From Callorhinus ursinus (taxonomy: Eukaryota; Chordata; Mammalia; Carnivora; Otariidae), in NCBI RefSeq assembly GCF_003265705.1, contig NW_020312785.1:18814968-18878967 (forward strand): 64,000 nt of DNA, in the 5' to 3' direction. Below are positions 22,961 to 35,559 of this stretch, one piece after another. A program made the translations under genes and the position numbers. The stretch's first letter is position 1; each line of letters opens with the position of its first letter. A model generated the notes under the pieces. That model made no database searches, was not told the DNA's origin, and was given only the letters and a program-made list of their open reading frames with translations.

Positions 22961-24689
22961 TGCCCTCATGTCAATTCTCTCCATCCTTAATATCTTGTGT
23001 AATAACTGCAATACTTTATGTTTCTGCCATATCTTAAAAGTCTTCAAAGCATGTTCCTTAATTACTTACTGTCACTCTTATAAAAGTTCTGAAGTAGGTA
23101 TTATTCAATAATGTGAAGGCAAAAATGGTTATATTATCATTATGTAACTTCATCTAATTGTTAGTGAGAAAGGTGGCACTAAATCTTAAATTAGCATACT
23201 ATGAATACATTTGATTTTCTACTATATGGTACTGCTTTAAATCTGAGTTAGAAAAGTAAGGCAAAAGCTCTCCAAATCAGAAATACAATTCTGTTTTTTC
23301 TTTGGGCATGAACCCATGTGGTAACAAATAAAAGAATTAAAAATCAAGTTCCCCCATTTTCTGATTTTAGCCTTCTCATACTTTATCTCTCATAAACTTG
23401 TTTTTACTCATCATTTTGTTCCCTGGCCCCCCAAAAACTAATTTAATCAATTCTACTTCGGGGACATATAAGGTTATACTTAATTAGAATTGATAAATTC
23501 CTCCAATGTTTTAGCACTTGCATAAAAATATATATGATTCAGTTAATTATTTATATAACCCATGATTATTTAAAAGCAAATGTCAATATTTGTCAATATT
23601 AGCTGTATATTTTTTTCTTTCTCAGAATTCATCTATAGGTATTATAGGCTGGACAAAATAATTTGTTTTCGTAGTATGAAGACAGAGTTTTAGATGCTCC
23701 AAAGATTAAGATTTAATAGTCTACCATGATCCAGAAAGATAATTGCTCTTGTTTTATGATGAATATAAGGTGGTTTATTGTATACAGCATCAACTTGACT
23801 TACTTAAATTAAATCTAAGTTCCTCTGAAATTTATGCCTAGGTCAATAAATCACTTGAGACACTGAGGTAAGTTGGTAGCTCCATTTTCTACAATTAAAG
23901 AGAAAGGGTCAATAACTACATTTGACTAATACCCACATTCTCTATATGACAAACAATGAACCTCATTAGTCTAAGAGGTAGATCAATTAAGTTTTGTGGA
24001 AGATGATAAAACACCAGGGGAATAATATCAAATCAATGAAAAATTTCCAAGTCAGAAAAAAGTGCTCAAAAGAAGATTCTAAGCCAGTCTATCTTTTGAA
24101 TGGCTTGGCATCCTTTTATATACTCATATACTCTCATCAAGAGTTCATCTTTATCACTTTTCCAGGTCCTCAACATTTAGCAAATCACTTAGAATATGTT
24201 TCTTGGACAGAAGACACATACTACCTCCAAAATCTTAAGTTTACTTATCACTGATACTTGAATTTTAAATCCCCTTGTTGGCAAATATATAAATTTCCAA
24301 TTCTCAAATGACACTCCAAAGAGTGTCAATTTTTGTTTTGTTTTGCTTTGTTTCATTAATGAACATGCCCTCACATTGTTCTTCTGCCCTTTACCTAGGA
24401 CTTCTTGACCTTGAAATATTAGAAGCCTCAAAGTTGGAGAAAAATCATAAATATTGCATGGCTACAATAGGAAACTGGAAAATGGCAGCTACTCAATTGA
24501 ACAGAAACCATTTTTTCTCCCCAGTTAATGAAATAATGAGTTACCAACATTTTCAAAGCCATTAAAATCAAGGTGATTTCCCAATCTTTATCAAAGATAT
24601 ATGCAGGTTGCTGAAGGTGCAGAACAAACAACTGATAGAGAGATCTCAAAATATCTAGCCAGTGAACTCATCCATAGATGATTGCAAAA
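22961..24689. other. Unassigned unique sequence
   Basis: AT-rich; short open frames only; no splice-like or repeat structure that I can support. A 10-bp tandem echo (tgtcaatatt twice) lies near 23581. Confidence 0.45.
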
Positions 24690-24790
24690 ATTTCTTCCAC
24701 CCCTAGATTTCAAGTTCTCCATGTGTAAAGACCTGTCACTCCCATGTCTCCCTGTACCTAGCACAGAGTCTGGCAAATGGTAGATGCTAA
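24690..24790 (+). repeat. L2 3'-end relic
   Basis: ctgtacctagcacagagtct and ggcaaatggtagatgctaac match the L2 3' terminus. Confidence 0.6.
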
Positions 24791-24829
24791 CTTAAAATTT
24801 CTTAAATATAAATTCTTAAATTCTTCAAA

Positions 24830-25400
24830 ATGTAGACTCAATTCTATACTCCTACTCATGCTTAAAATCCTCAATGCCTTCCCGTTACTGTTAGAATAAA
24901 GACTAAAATCCTTCAGAGAGTCTACAAAGACCTTCTGGTTTAGCACCTACCCACTTCCCGAGGCTTGTCTCACATGAAACTCCTACTTTACTGTTGGTGC
25001 TAACCTGGATTTTTCTAAGACTTTGTAGACACCAGCCTCTTTCCCACTGACTAAAGACATACTTTAGATAATTATTTTTAAAATACTTCACAATACAAAT
25101 GTATAGAATTATCAAAACTTATAAAACAGACTGCAAATATCCAACCCAGATGAAACAGGCATTACCATTTTGTTATGCTTCCTTCAGTTATCCTTTCTCC
25201 TCTAGTTCTGTCTGCCCAGAAAAGACTTCTCTTACCACCAAACCCGAAATGACATCCCTTCCTAACATTTCCATCTTGTTTTGCTTTATTTTTCAGAGGA
25301 GTAATGACCACCAAAAATATAATATATTTATTTGCTAAATGCTTCTTGTCTGTCTCCCTTTCTAGAATGTAAGCCTCATGCTAAATAAATACCTTATTGT
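24830..25400 (+). repeat. L2 LINE 3' region
   Basis: Landmarks in order: cttaaaatcctcaatgcctt, agaataaagactaaaatcct, ggtttagcacctacccac, and finally ctagaatgtaagcctcatgc with aataaat. A relatively complete L2 3' part. Confidence 0.7.
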
Positions 25401-25419
25401 AGCCCAGGCTCAACCCAAC

Positions 25420-25825
25420 ACATTTCCTTTCCCTTCCACTGCACCCCATATACCCAGAACAGTCTGAAGTTGGCATGTGTGTTTGCTTGGTAGTTTTTAC
25501 TCTTCCTAAGAGTGTGTGTCTCCATAACAAAGACACTACGTAGGTCCTTTCCCTTTCTCTTTGCCTGGTTAACGTCTATCCATCCTCCAAATTTTGACTG
25601 TTGTGCTACTTCTTCAGACAAGCCTTCCTCTATTCGCTTGCTTATTCCTTTGCACTCCTTCTTTCCAGCAATTGTGACAGTTAACATTTTCTTTTTGTTT
25701 GGGTGCATAGTGAATAATGGAACTCTCTTAGCCACTAGACTACAAGCTCCATGAAGGTGGGGTCAGTTCTGTGTTTATCAATCTTGGTTGTAAGCACACA
25801 GGAGACACTAGGGAATAAATGAATT
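25420..25825 (+). repeat. L2 LINE 3' region
   Basis: A second, adjacent L2 3' segment ends with actacaagctccatgaaggt, ggggtcag and gaataaatgaatt. The pieces at 24.7, 24.8-25.4 and 25.4-25.8 kb share one strand and make a head-to-tail cluster. Confidence 0.65.
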
Positions 25826-27040
25826 GAGCTGTGACATTATTCAGAGGAAATGATTCCTCACTTACTAAGGCCAGAAGTCAGTCATTTCCTCGGCCAGATT
25901 TTCCTTCTGCATTTTCCTACAAATGAAATTGCTGGCCTGACTAACATGAAACAAGGATAACAGGGTACTATTTCTCTTTGTCATAAAGACATTTTCTCCC
26001 CACAACATTTTATTATGCTGCTGGAGAGCCTGCCATTTGTCTCTATGAATTGGTCAGTGCACATATTGTTTCATATTTTAAGATAAACAACTTTATTTCA
26101 ACACATTCCAAAGCTAGGAGTCACCAAATTATATTTAGGCACCAAAGAGAAAGCTACTTTGTGGTATTTGCTGGTGTTTCAGTCAATCAAGTAGAAATAT
26201 TTCAAACTGTTGTCTCATTATTCTCAAAAACATTCCATGTAAAATGTGAGATCCAATTCACCTAAGTTCCTGCTCAAAAGCTCATGTAGTATTGGATCAA
26301 ATTACACAGGATTTGTATTTTGAAACTGAGCCCTTTTTCCTCTGGCCTTTTATTTTTTCCCTCACATTCTTTGCAAACAATGTATATAAACACACACACA
26401 CCCCTTAAGAATTAAGACTCACAGACAATATGGAAATATCTATATTAGCATACAATCATTTCTGGTTAGTTTTACAAAAACCAGACAAGTAAAATTTCAA
26501 GAAAACTTAAAAAAAATTCTTTTTTGATTGTGTGCTCTAAAAATAGATTTATATAAGACTGGATTTTAATAGCAAATTTCTCCAGGCCACATAGAACTCT
26601 TATACCCACTCTCACATCGGCAAAGTTATTTCTTCAGTTTATGGCTAAGAAGAGAAAAGTAGTATGAATTATGTTATAAAGGTATCTTGAAACAATTTTA
26701 TTAGATATTCTGCAACCATATAAAAGCAAATCATGTCTCTGGGGTAAATAAATAATACTTATGTTGCACGAACAATCAAGCCAATATGTATTCTTTTCAA
26801 CATGGGCAAAGACAAATAAATATTTTATATATATATGCACACACACACACACATATATAAACTTTGATATGTGATGTAAAATAATAATTCTTGACATCTT
26901 TCCCTCCAATCCCAAATTTAGTATTTAGGAGCAATTTCAAAAAATAAGTTTGTTTTCTCTGAAGTCATCAACTCAATCATTATTTAAAAATTTTTTTTTC
27001 AGAAAATGTATTTAGTGTTTCTATTATTTACACAGATGTC
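25826..27040. other. Unassigned stretch
   Basis: No gene was seen. It contains a small TA/CA microsatellite at 26826-26858. Confidence 0.45.
26826..26858. repeat. (TA)n(CA)n microsatellite
   Basis: Alternating TA then CA then TA units. Confidence 0.9.
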
Positions 27041-27056
27041 TAAAACTCAAATTCCT

Positions 27057-27294
27057 GGGGTGCCTGGGTGGCTCAGGTTGTTAAGCATCTGCCTTCGGCT
27101 TGGGTCGTGATCCCAGGGTCCTGGGATCGAGCCCCACGTCTGGCTCCTGGCTCCTGGCTCCTGGCTCCTGGCTCAGTGGGGAGCTTGCTTCTCCCTGGCC
27201 CTCTGCCTCTCCCCTGTTCATGCTTTCTCTCTCTCTGTATCTCTCTGTCTCAAATGAATAAATAAAATCTTTAAAAAAATAAAAAATAAAAAAA
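27057..27294 (+). mobile_element. Can-SINE, young type, with internal 7-bp tandem repeat
   Basis: It has a perfect 16-bp target duplication TAAAACTCAAATTCCT (27041-27056 and 27295-27310). Where other copies read ggctccctgctcag, this one has four tandem GGCTCCT units at 27142-27169 before GGCTCAG. It ends in an AAATAAAATC-type tail with A-rich repeats. Confidence 0.97.
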
Positions 27295-27310
27295 TAAAAC
27301 TCAAATTCCT

Positions 27311-27539
27311 ATAGCAGGTTGGCAATATAAACTAATTACGTGAACTGGGGTGAACTGTATTTGGCTGGAGAGTTCGTGTTAAGTAATTTGTGACTTTTGC
27401 TTTAAAGAAAGATGAAAACTTCTACATATACCTATTTTTCCCCAATATGGCATTGATGCTATATTTCCTATTCTTGTGATACACAGTTGATGTCTTTCAA
27501 TGTATGTGTTGAGTAGTATGTTAAGATTTCTCTTTAATT
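27311..27539. other. Short unassigned interval
   Basis: Nothing nameable lies between the SINE and the following L2-like relic. Confidence 0.4.
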
Positions 27540-28440
27540 GTAGAATACTCAGGAAAGATTTGGAATGGAGAAACAAATTAAGAGGGTTTTGTGGTAATTC
27601 AGAAGAGAGATGATGAGAGTTCTAAACCAGGGCAGTAGGAATACACAGGGAGAAGGTGGAAAGTTTCAAGAACTATTTAGGAGGCCATATTGGAAGGAGT
27701 CAGATGTGGGTGATGGATGTTGAAGGAGGAGTCACAGATGACTCTCCAATTTCAGCTTCGAAAACTGGCTCATTCTGATGCCACCACCTAAGATAGAAGG
27801 TATAAGAGTAAAAATAATTTTGAAGAGAAAAATGCTGAGATGTGACTTTGAGATTTGAGATACCAGAAGAGCCATCCAGATGGTACTCAATATGTGGCTC
27901 AGATAAGAGGTCATTCTGTTGGGGATAAAAAATTGGGGGAACTATCAGCATACTAGTAAGAGTTGAAATTTTGAGAATCAATTTGCTCACCTAGAAACAG
28001 TGTTTAGATTTTGGGGAGAAGAATCCAAGAATGATATGGGGCAACTGGGTGGCTTAGTCAGTTAAGTGTCTGCCTTTTGGCTCAGGTCATGATCCCAGGG
28101 TCAGGGACTGAGCCCCATGTCAGGCTCCCTGCTCAGCGGGGAGCCTGTTTCTCCCTCTCCCTCTGCCACTCCCCCCTGCTTGTGCTGTCTCTCAAATAAA
28201 TAAATAAAATCTCAAAAAAAAAAGAATCCAAGAATGATAAATAATAGTGTTTGTAGTAGAAAGGAGCCCCTGAAGGAGACAGAGAGGAGAAATGGTGAAA
28301 GATTAGAAAAAAAAAGGATGGGGAGAAGTCAGCAGCATTTCAAACAGAGTGGCTGACCAAGTCAAATGTATCAGAGAAGTCTAATAAAGTCAAGACTACA
28401 TATGACCCTTGCATTTGGCAATTAAGAGCTATTAGGTGAT
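27540..28440 (-). repeat. L2-like relic, split by a SINE
   Basis: The phrases gggcagtaggaatacacagg, gtcacagatgactctccaat and, beyond the SINE, agtcaaatgtatcagagaag resemble L2 sequence in reverse orientation. It is strongly diverged and the family call is tentative. The Can-SINE at 28037-28221 sits inside it. Confidence 0.4.
28037..28221 (+). mobile_element. Can-SINE, young type
   Basis: It has a perfect 18-bp target duplication AAGAATCCAAGAATGATA (28019-28036 and 28222-28239). Head, CT-rich middle and A-tail are all present. Confidence 0.97.
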
Positions 28441-28925
28441 CATAGGATAACAGAGTAGTTTTAATATCTTTATAAGGGCATAAATTGTATTTAAAAATTA
28501 CCTGATAAGGTTTTTCTTATGCTTATTGAATAAATAAAAGCAAGGCTATGATTTCTTCCTTGTACATATGAAGTACAAATAAAATATTAATTTGAAAATA
28601 GACTATTTCTATACTATTTTAAATATACAGAAAGATGAATCACATTTTAATTAAAATATGTATAAGTTTCAAGGTGCTTAGAGTTTAATGGGTGAGACCT
28701 AGATATAAAGGTGCTCTATAAGGGCTAACTATAATTATTATGCATTTATTTATTACTTATTTATACCTATTGTTATTTCATTATCATTGCCTTTTATAAA
28801 TGTTTATCTAAATTATTACTCTTTCTTAAAGAAGCATACAAGATATATTATTTCATATCACTTAAAAAGCATTTTTTAAGATAAATTAATAGTTGGAGAT
28901 ATTTTATATTATAAGAAATCCTCTT
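28441..28925. other. AT-rich stretch, nothing assigned
   Basis: No gene or recognisable repeat; many short A and T runs. Confidence 0.45.
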
Positions 28926-28939
28926 TGAAATGTTATTTA

Positions 28940-29106
28940 TTTATTTATACGAGAGAGATAGAGAAGGGGCAGAGGGAGAGGGAGAGAAGCAGACTCCCCA
29001 CTGAGTGGGGAGGCCGAGGCAGGGTTTGATCTCAGGACCCTGAGATCATGACCTGAGTTGAAACCAAGAGTCAGACATTTAACCAACTGAGCCAACCAGG
29101 TGCCCC
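28940..29106 (-). mobile_element. Can-SINE
   Basis: Reverse-oriented SINE with target duplication TGAAATGTTATTTA (28926-28939 and 29107-29120), exact. The head still shows gagccaaccaggtgcccc. Confidence 0.95.
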
Positions 29107-29364
29107 TGAAATGTTATTTAAACATGGGCAAAAAAAAAAAAAAATTAAGCCTTTGATTTTGTATAAGGTGTAAATCATAGGTAAAAGCGTGAGCAGAAAG
29201 GCAGGGCACATTAGGTTAGTCTACATTCAAAGCTCATGGGGTGGCAGGTCACTGTTCTAAATAATGGAATCCCTTTACATGGTGTCCAACAGTGATCTCT
29301 CCAAATATCAGGGACCCCATAGCATGACTGTGAGAAGAAAATCCTATATCTGTGATTTCTCACC

Positions 29365-29540
29365 CAGAAAGCACTTTGGGCTTACCCTAGAGTCTTTTCA
29401 AAATATGCATGTCGAGGGCCCACTCTAGACCCACTGAAGTAGAATATACAGGAATGGGTCCAAGGTATGTGCATTCTGAACAGGCCCCCGAGATGATGCT
29501 GATGTTCATGTGTAGATAAAAATCACTATCCTACATGGGA
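29365..29540 (+). repeat. MER5-like DNA transposon relic
   Basis: gagggcccactctagaccca, gtatgtgcattctgaacagg and gatgatgctgatgttcatg follow the order of a MER5 (hAT-Charlie) element. Confidence 0.5.
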
Positions 29541-29933
29541 GGGAGGATTGCTCAAACCCCAGATAATGGCCTCTATTTTTAATTTAGTCTGCTTCAATCA
29601 AACGTCATGATGAACACAGAATTATTCATAAAGTTCCTCCATCAACCAGAGGGATGAAACTTCTCACCTGTACCAGGAAAGTTACAAGGTGGGCAAAAGA
29701 TTGATAGGGGGTTTCCACTTCTCTATTAGGAAATAGAAAGAGATCCTAGGAGTGTCTCTGCTAGGTTTCAGCTACTTTTTCTAAAATTTCAGGTTGTGAC
29801 CCGCCAGATTTTCCAATTAAACCAGGGGCAAAGGGGAGACCCAACTCATCTGGACCCTTATCTGAATGTACAAATGCCTTCAAATGCGGCCACCTACTAT
29901 TGTGTTCTTGAGAGCAGTGACTGGCAAAATCTC
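29541..29933. other. Unassigned interval
   Basis: No gene or family recognised. Confidence 0.4.
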
Positions 29934-29957
29934 TGTGTGTGTGTGTGTGTGTGTGTG
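29934..29957. repeat. (GT)12 microsatellite
   Basis: Uninterrupted GT units, followed by a CpG-bearing stretch with cacgagtgcgcacggtaggg. Confidence 0.95.
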
Positions 29958-30079
29958 CATGCCCGCACATGTTCATATGCACGAGTGCGCACGGTAGGGC
30001 GTATTTCCCTTCTTGACGAAAGAAAGCTGCAGTTCCAGGAGTCACAGACCAACTAAACTGCTTACAATATAATTATTAA

Positions 30080-30147
30080 AGGGAGGCAGGGAAGGAGGAG
30101 AGGAGGGAAGGAGGGAGGGGGAGAGAGAGAGAAAGAAAGAGAGAGAA
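30080..30147. repeat. Purine-rich (GGAA/GAGA) low-complexity tract
   Basis: Almost pure G/A on the plus strand, changing from GGGA-rich to GAGA. Confidence 0.95.
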
Positions 30148-30984
30148 TTTCTAATACATTGGTATTTCTGCTGATCGATAATAGGTTTTAAGATTTTCAC
30201 AAATGTAATCACTATTGGTATTATTTTTACCACGTTGAATTCACACACCATGTAATTCTTCCCCCACTGGTGAAGGAGAATGGAAAATATAATGTAGGCA
30301 TCACTGAGAAACGATAAAAGGAGACCTGAGAGAACTGGTAAAGGGGGAGACATCTTCTAGTCTAGGAAGACAGAGCACATCGCCTGAGAAAGTAACGTTC
30401 CTTTTTGCTTGGATGCAAATGCCAGGTACAGACCGTTGCATTGCTTTTTTGAAATATCCATCCTCTTTCTGCCCACATCCTCAAGAACTACTGCTCTAAG
30501 GAGTCCAATTCATTCCTGAATTATCTGTTCTTACATACAAATTTTATCTAAGTCATTTCATGATTCTTCCCTAGTGCTCCTGATCTAGATCACCATTCTG
30601 GGAAGGTGGAAAACAAAAATCAGCAAAGACAAAAATGATAGTCTGAATACACTTTACACTTCTTGGACCAAAAAAAGAAAAGGGTTGGATTTACTTAAAC
30701 GTGTATAACGTGTTCCCCAATGAGAACAGAATAAAAAGAAACTAGGAAATTTTTGGAGGAACAATTTAGGTCTCACATATCCAGTGACTGAGACTTGCAA
30801 ATTGACTTTAAATGTCTGTAAGCCCATTCTCATTGGTTTTTCTCAATGGAATCGTTCCCTTGTTTGTTACTATTCCAGACTACCAGCCTCTTTTCAGCTC
30901 CTTCACATAACTTACTTCCTCTAAGCCCAGACCTTTGAACATGCTCTTGTCTTTTCCTGGCAGTCACTCACAAACAATTCACTT
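30148..30984. other. Mostly unassigned interval
   Basis: No gene. The end (around 30880-30980) has an L2-like pyrimidine-rich phrase, which may be a diverged relic. Confidence 0.4.
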
Positions 30985-31085
30985 ACCTTGCATATATTTA
31001 CTGAACACCTATTATCTGACAGGCACATTTCCAGGCATTGGGGCTATGTCAGTGAAACAAGAGAGGTACCCCCGCCATCATGGAC
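30985..31085 (-). repeat. L2 3'-end relic
   Basis: atatttactgaacacctatt, tgacaggcacatttccaggc and attggggctatgtcagtgaa match the reversed L2 terminus. Confidence 0.6.
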
Positions 31086-31118
31086 TTATTTACCACAACT
31101 AGTGGTAGAATTCTTTCA

Positions 31119-31332
31119 GGATGTCTCAACCTCAGCACTATGGACATTTTGATCTAGATAATTCTTTGTCATGGGGTCCTATCCTGTGCAATGTAGGATG
31201 TTGAACAGTATCTAGCCTCTACCCATTAGATGCTGGTAACACTCCTCCAGTTGTAGCAACTCAGAATGTCTCCAGACATTGCCAATAGTCTCCTGGGAGG
31301 AGCAAAATCACCCCCAGTTGAGAAGCACTGGG
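31119..31332 (-). repeat. MER20 DNA transposon relic
   Basis: The order ctcaacctcagcactatgga, agataattctttgtcatggg, ctctacccattagatgctgg, tccagacattgccaatagtc and ccccagttgagaagcactgg is that of MER20 (hAT-Charlie) in reverse. It is nearly full length, and its terminal repeats are still recognisable. Confidence 0.75.
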
Positions 31333-31429
31333 TAACTTACTAGCAACTGTTACATTTGTGATTTTATATTTATTGTAGTAATTATTAGAAGACTGTCTTC
31401 TCCCACAAGATATACCTGTTCCCAAAGAA

Positions 31430-31530
31430 CACATAATATGTGTTTTTCTTCTCCCCTTAATATTCCTAGCTCCTAGGACAATAACTAGTATATGGTAGAC
31501 ACTAAATAAATACATTTTAAGGGACTGAAT
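31430..31530 (+). repeat. L2 3'-end relic
   Basis: taactagtatatggtagaca then ctaaataaatac resembles the L2 terminus. Confidence 0.5.
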
Positions 31531-31589
31531 GATTAAACCGATTGGCAAACAGCTTCCTTCTCTAAAATCTGTTAGAGGTTTTTATGTGC

Positions 31590-31800
31590 TCCATTAGCTC
31601 TTCCTGCTTACCCTTCAGCATACTTATAATACTGGATTATAATTGCCCACTGTTTGGTCTGTCTCATCCCTCTCTCACCCACCAGACTGAACATTCCTTA
31701 AGGGCAAAGAATGTGTCAGATCCATCTTCATATTCTCACTTTCTAGCACAGTACCTGACAGATAAATACCTAATGAATGGATGGATGAGCAGCAACACTA
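31590..31800 (+). repeat. L2 3'-end relic
   Basis: ccttaagggcaaagaatgtg, tctagcacagtacctgacag and aataccta with atgaatgg match the L2 3' end. Confidence 0.65.
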
Positions 31801-31995
31801 ATAATCACTAAGCATTCAACATGGGGCAGGCATCACGCTAGCTGATTTGTGCTATACATATCCCATTTCATTTTTACAAAAAATTTGGATGGAAATTATA
31901 TAATTTCCATAATAATTATATAATCCATTTTCACAGAGCAGGAGCCTGAAACTTAGATATTAAGAAACATGCTCCAGGCATGACAAGGTGCAGTT
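31801..31995 (-). repeat. MIR SINE relic
   Basis: gcaggcatcacgctagctga, then attttcacagagcaggagcc and cagttagaatctgaac fit reversed MIR. Confidence 0.55.
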
Positions 31996-32575
31996 AGAAT
32001 CTGAACTTTTCGAGGTCTGATGCAAAAACCTGAAGCATTGCTCTGACTACATAGGTGGAAATTTCTTGGCTATGTCTATGAGAACCAGTAAATGAGTGAG
32101 TCAGGCACATGGAAAGCAACCTGTTCTTTTTTTTTTCTTCTTCTTCAAATCAGATTTGACAGCATTTCAAAATACTATCTAAACCAAGTATTTCAGAAGA
32201 AACGAGCAAATCAACGTGGGAATGAGATGGTTTCCTGTTATCTAAGTTTTTTGGGTGGGCAAAATTTCACTTGAAAACTAAATAGACAGTTAATAAACAC
32301 TAACCATAGAATCCTAATTTAGTCAAAATTAATTTTTTTAAGTCAAATTTCTGTTTCTCTAGCTAATAGTATTTCTGCCATGGGGTACTTTATTACAGAA
32401 TCAACAGTAAGTTTCAAATATAAAAGTAGCTTTTAAATTTTAAAACATTTGTTCTTCAAGCACTTTGACAGACTTAAATTTTAAGAAATGACATGGTTTT
32501 GAAATCTAGTGGCTTAATAAACCATTAAAAAGTTCACACATTACATTCTAATAATGAATTTATATTATTTTCTCA

Positions 32576-32620
32576 TTTTTAATTTTTACATGGTATAAGA
32601 TTACCAATTTTATTTCACAA
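32576..32620 (+). repeat. 45-bp direct repeat, copy 1
   Basis: Matches 33308-33352 at 43 of 45 positions; contains ttaccaattttatttcacaa. Confidence 0.9.
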
Positions 32621-33307
32621 TTACATTTTTTCTAGTGACTGATTTTATATTTTTAATATGCCTTTACTTCTCTCCCAGCCACAGATTAAAATGATACATG
32701 TATATATTGGACAAGATTTTTATCAGTTTTATAAGAGAACTAAAGACTAAAGAATGAAAATAATTTCTGCCTACAGAAAATTTATTAAAAGGTAGACTTG
32801 AAAACATACTCTTGATTTTTTTAATATTAGCAGGAAAATATCATAGCATAAAGCAGGTAATATAATAACAATGACAATGTCTCAAGTATGGGCTTCACTA
32901 TTTTTAGAGCATACTCAAGCATACTTACAGTGTCTTTACAGTTCTGGAAGGTAGTTTTGGTAGTAATCATTACTTTCCACGTTATTGCTGAGAAATCTGA
33001 GATTTCTATGATGTGAAACACATTTCCAAGTTCACTGAGAGGGTAAATGGACTTACTTGAAGCAATTCACATTCTCTGAATCTTGGTTCCCACCTAATGT
33101 TTAACTACACTTGCTGCTTATTCAAATCGATGATTACATAGATAGTACCTAAGAAAAATGGGAAGACTTAAGGGCCATTAGGTTAATATTCTAACCAAGT
33201 TCCAGTCTGAAGATGCTGTACTTTCTTGGTATTTATTCATTTTCTCTTTTCTTAAAACATAAGCATTCAGTTCTATGACTGGTTTTGAAATTACTAAATA
33301 ACGTTTG

Positions 33308-33352
33308 TTTTTAATTTTTACATGGTGTAAGTTTACCAATTTTATTTCACAA
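33308..33352 (+). repeat. 45-bp direct repeat, copy 2
   Basis: Second copy, 732 bp downstream of the first, with two substitutions. Flanks differ on both sides. Confidence 0.9.
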
Positions 33353-35384
33353 AAATCAATGACCCGATTTAAAAGTAACTCAAGCTTCCCACCAGAAGTG
33401 CCTCTATAAAACTGAAGTTCTCCTAACTTGAGATCATACCTATAAGTACTTGTATCTTCTGAAGGGAGGTTTTGTTTTTTTTTTTCTGTTGTGATAGTTA
33501 AATTTATTGCAATCTACCCATTGCTCCAGTTTCATCTTCTTTTTATTAAGTGATTATCTGCTCAAATTGTTTCAATTACTTTCATCCCCTGGAGCAGTGG
33601 TTTTCGACTTGCATCTGCTCAGAATGCACTCGAGGGCAAATTCATCTTCAGAGTTTTCTCGCATTAAAGCAAGTGGTACTTGTACTGCCTGCCGAATTAC
33701 AAAGCCAGGACTTATGTAAATTCCTGGTCTCTGAACTTCCAAAGGACTTTGTATACGTTATCACTCATTTAGCATTTATGTATGTAACACCTTATATTTA
33801 TTAACTTTTCGAAAATTTGATGTTATTTCTCCACATACATGTAAACCACCAAGGTTAGAAACCTCGTTATATTTCCTTTCATCTTAACAAGACTCTGCAC
33901 TAATGAACATAGTTGGTGCTCAGTAAATATTTGTTAAGAAGATTAGCTAATTTGACCATAAACTGATTTAACCAAAATGAGCTTAAACTCTCCCCACTTA
34001 AGATCTGAATCAGAATTTAAATGATCAAAGCATCACATTGTTTGCTATGAGTGCGGTTCAGTTTCATTCACATCATTAAAACAAACCTAATAAATTCAGC
34101 TCAATTCCAAATAGACTAGAATCCAAATAAGCGTTTACCAAAACATACGGTTTTAGGACATATGAGAAAGTGTAAGATGCCAAATAAAAGAGTCTGGGAC
34201 TCTCATAACATCCAGTTACCCCTGAATGTACTTGGCAGCAACAATGGCAGGATGGAATTCCATCCAGGGCAATTCTATTCAAGGAAGAGCTCCCCACTCA
34301 TATCCCTTCAGTAGCCTTTGCAAAAATTATGAAAAAAATGATGTTTGATTTTCTTCTCACCCTAAATTCAAACAAAATACTTCTTTCTCTTTGTTCTCTT
34401 TTCTTGTTTGGAAAAAAAATTAGGGGGGAAATGTTGACAGGAAAGAAAAAGATTTGAAGTCAGGAAAAAGTAAGTATTGTATCATTCTTTTAAGTTCTCA
34501 TGTTCCCTCAACTTGTTTACAAGCATGCATGCGTGTGTCCACATACACTACATATTCATTTCACATAGATATATCACTGTTACATGTTTAATAAATATTG
34601 CCAAAATCTTGCTTTCAATACTATCTGAGTTATATATAGGTTAGAAAGGTTGAAAATATGTGAATCTACTCAAAAGTGTTTGAATACCACAAAAATGCCT
34701 TTTTATTGATGAGTTAATATCTAATATTCAGTCTTTATATCTTCTCCAATAGTTGAAATACAGAAACAGCTACAGCAAGAATGCATAATTCCTAAAACTT
34801 GTATTTACCACGTGCTTAACATATGTTAATTAAATTATTATAAAAATCAGTTTGATTGAAACACTAATGGGAAGCAAAATGTGGAAAAACATGGCAAAAA
34901 AATGAGAGTTTGAGCTTAGATTAGCCATTCAAATGCAAATAACTAGTTTATATAGATGTAGATGTCTAGCTATAGACATGTAAATACCTAGATATACTTT
35001 GTGTTCTGAGAATGATTACTTACACACAGGTTATATCACTGCTATACGTTGAATTGGCTACTTCTAGTATTTTTTTTTAATACTCTCAAAAAAAACGAAA
35101 ATGAAAGCACTGCAAAACAGACTTCCTTAGAAGAGTCTCCCTTGGTTATTTGGCTCAAGCCCTTACTTTAGAAATGAAGAAACTTGGATCCAAAACAGTT
35201 TAACTGACTTTCATTTGAAACCTGAAATACAAATCCATTTGTGGATTCCATTTCTAATAAGTGAGTAGCCTGGTTGGCAATTTTTTAAATAGTGGTGTTA
35301 TTTACAGCATCCATTTCACTGAAAGAGATGTCCTTCATCTGCCTGGCAACTTGTTTGCCAGAGTCCTAAGGTTTCACCAATGTT

Positions 35385-35525
35385 AACTCCTGTCTGCAGT
35401 CTTTGCTTTGTTCCTGTGCCCATTCTTCAAAGGCTTGCTCAAATGCTACTCCTTAATGATGTCTTCTTTGGTCATCCCAGCTGGAAGTGATCTTTCTTTC
35501 CTCTGATCCTCTAGAGCAATTATCA
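35385..35525 (+). repeat. L2 fragment
   Basis: ttcctgtgcccattcttcaa, gctcaaatgctactcctta and gagcaattatcacattctg follow the L2 3' order. Confidence 0.6.
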
Positions 35526-35559
35526 CATTCTGTCTTGTAATTCAACATGACTTAGTAGG

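Larger units (their letters stand above)
31996..35380. other. Largely unique AT-rich stretch
   Basis: No gene was supported. It holds the 45-bp direct repeat pair (32576-32620 and 33308-33352), a weak L2/MIR-type tail near 33890-33955 and a possible MIR relic near 35165-35250. Confidence 0.45.
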
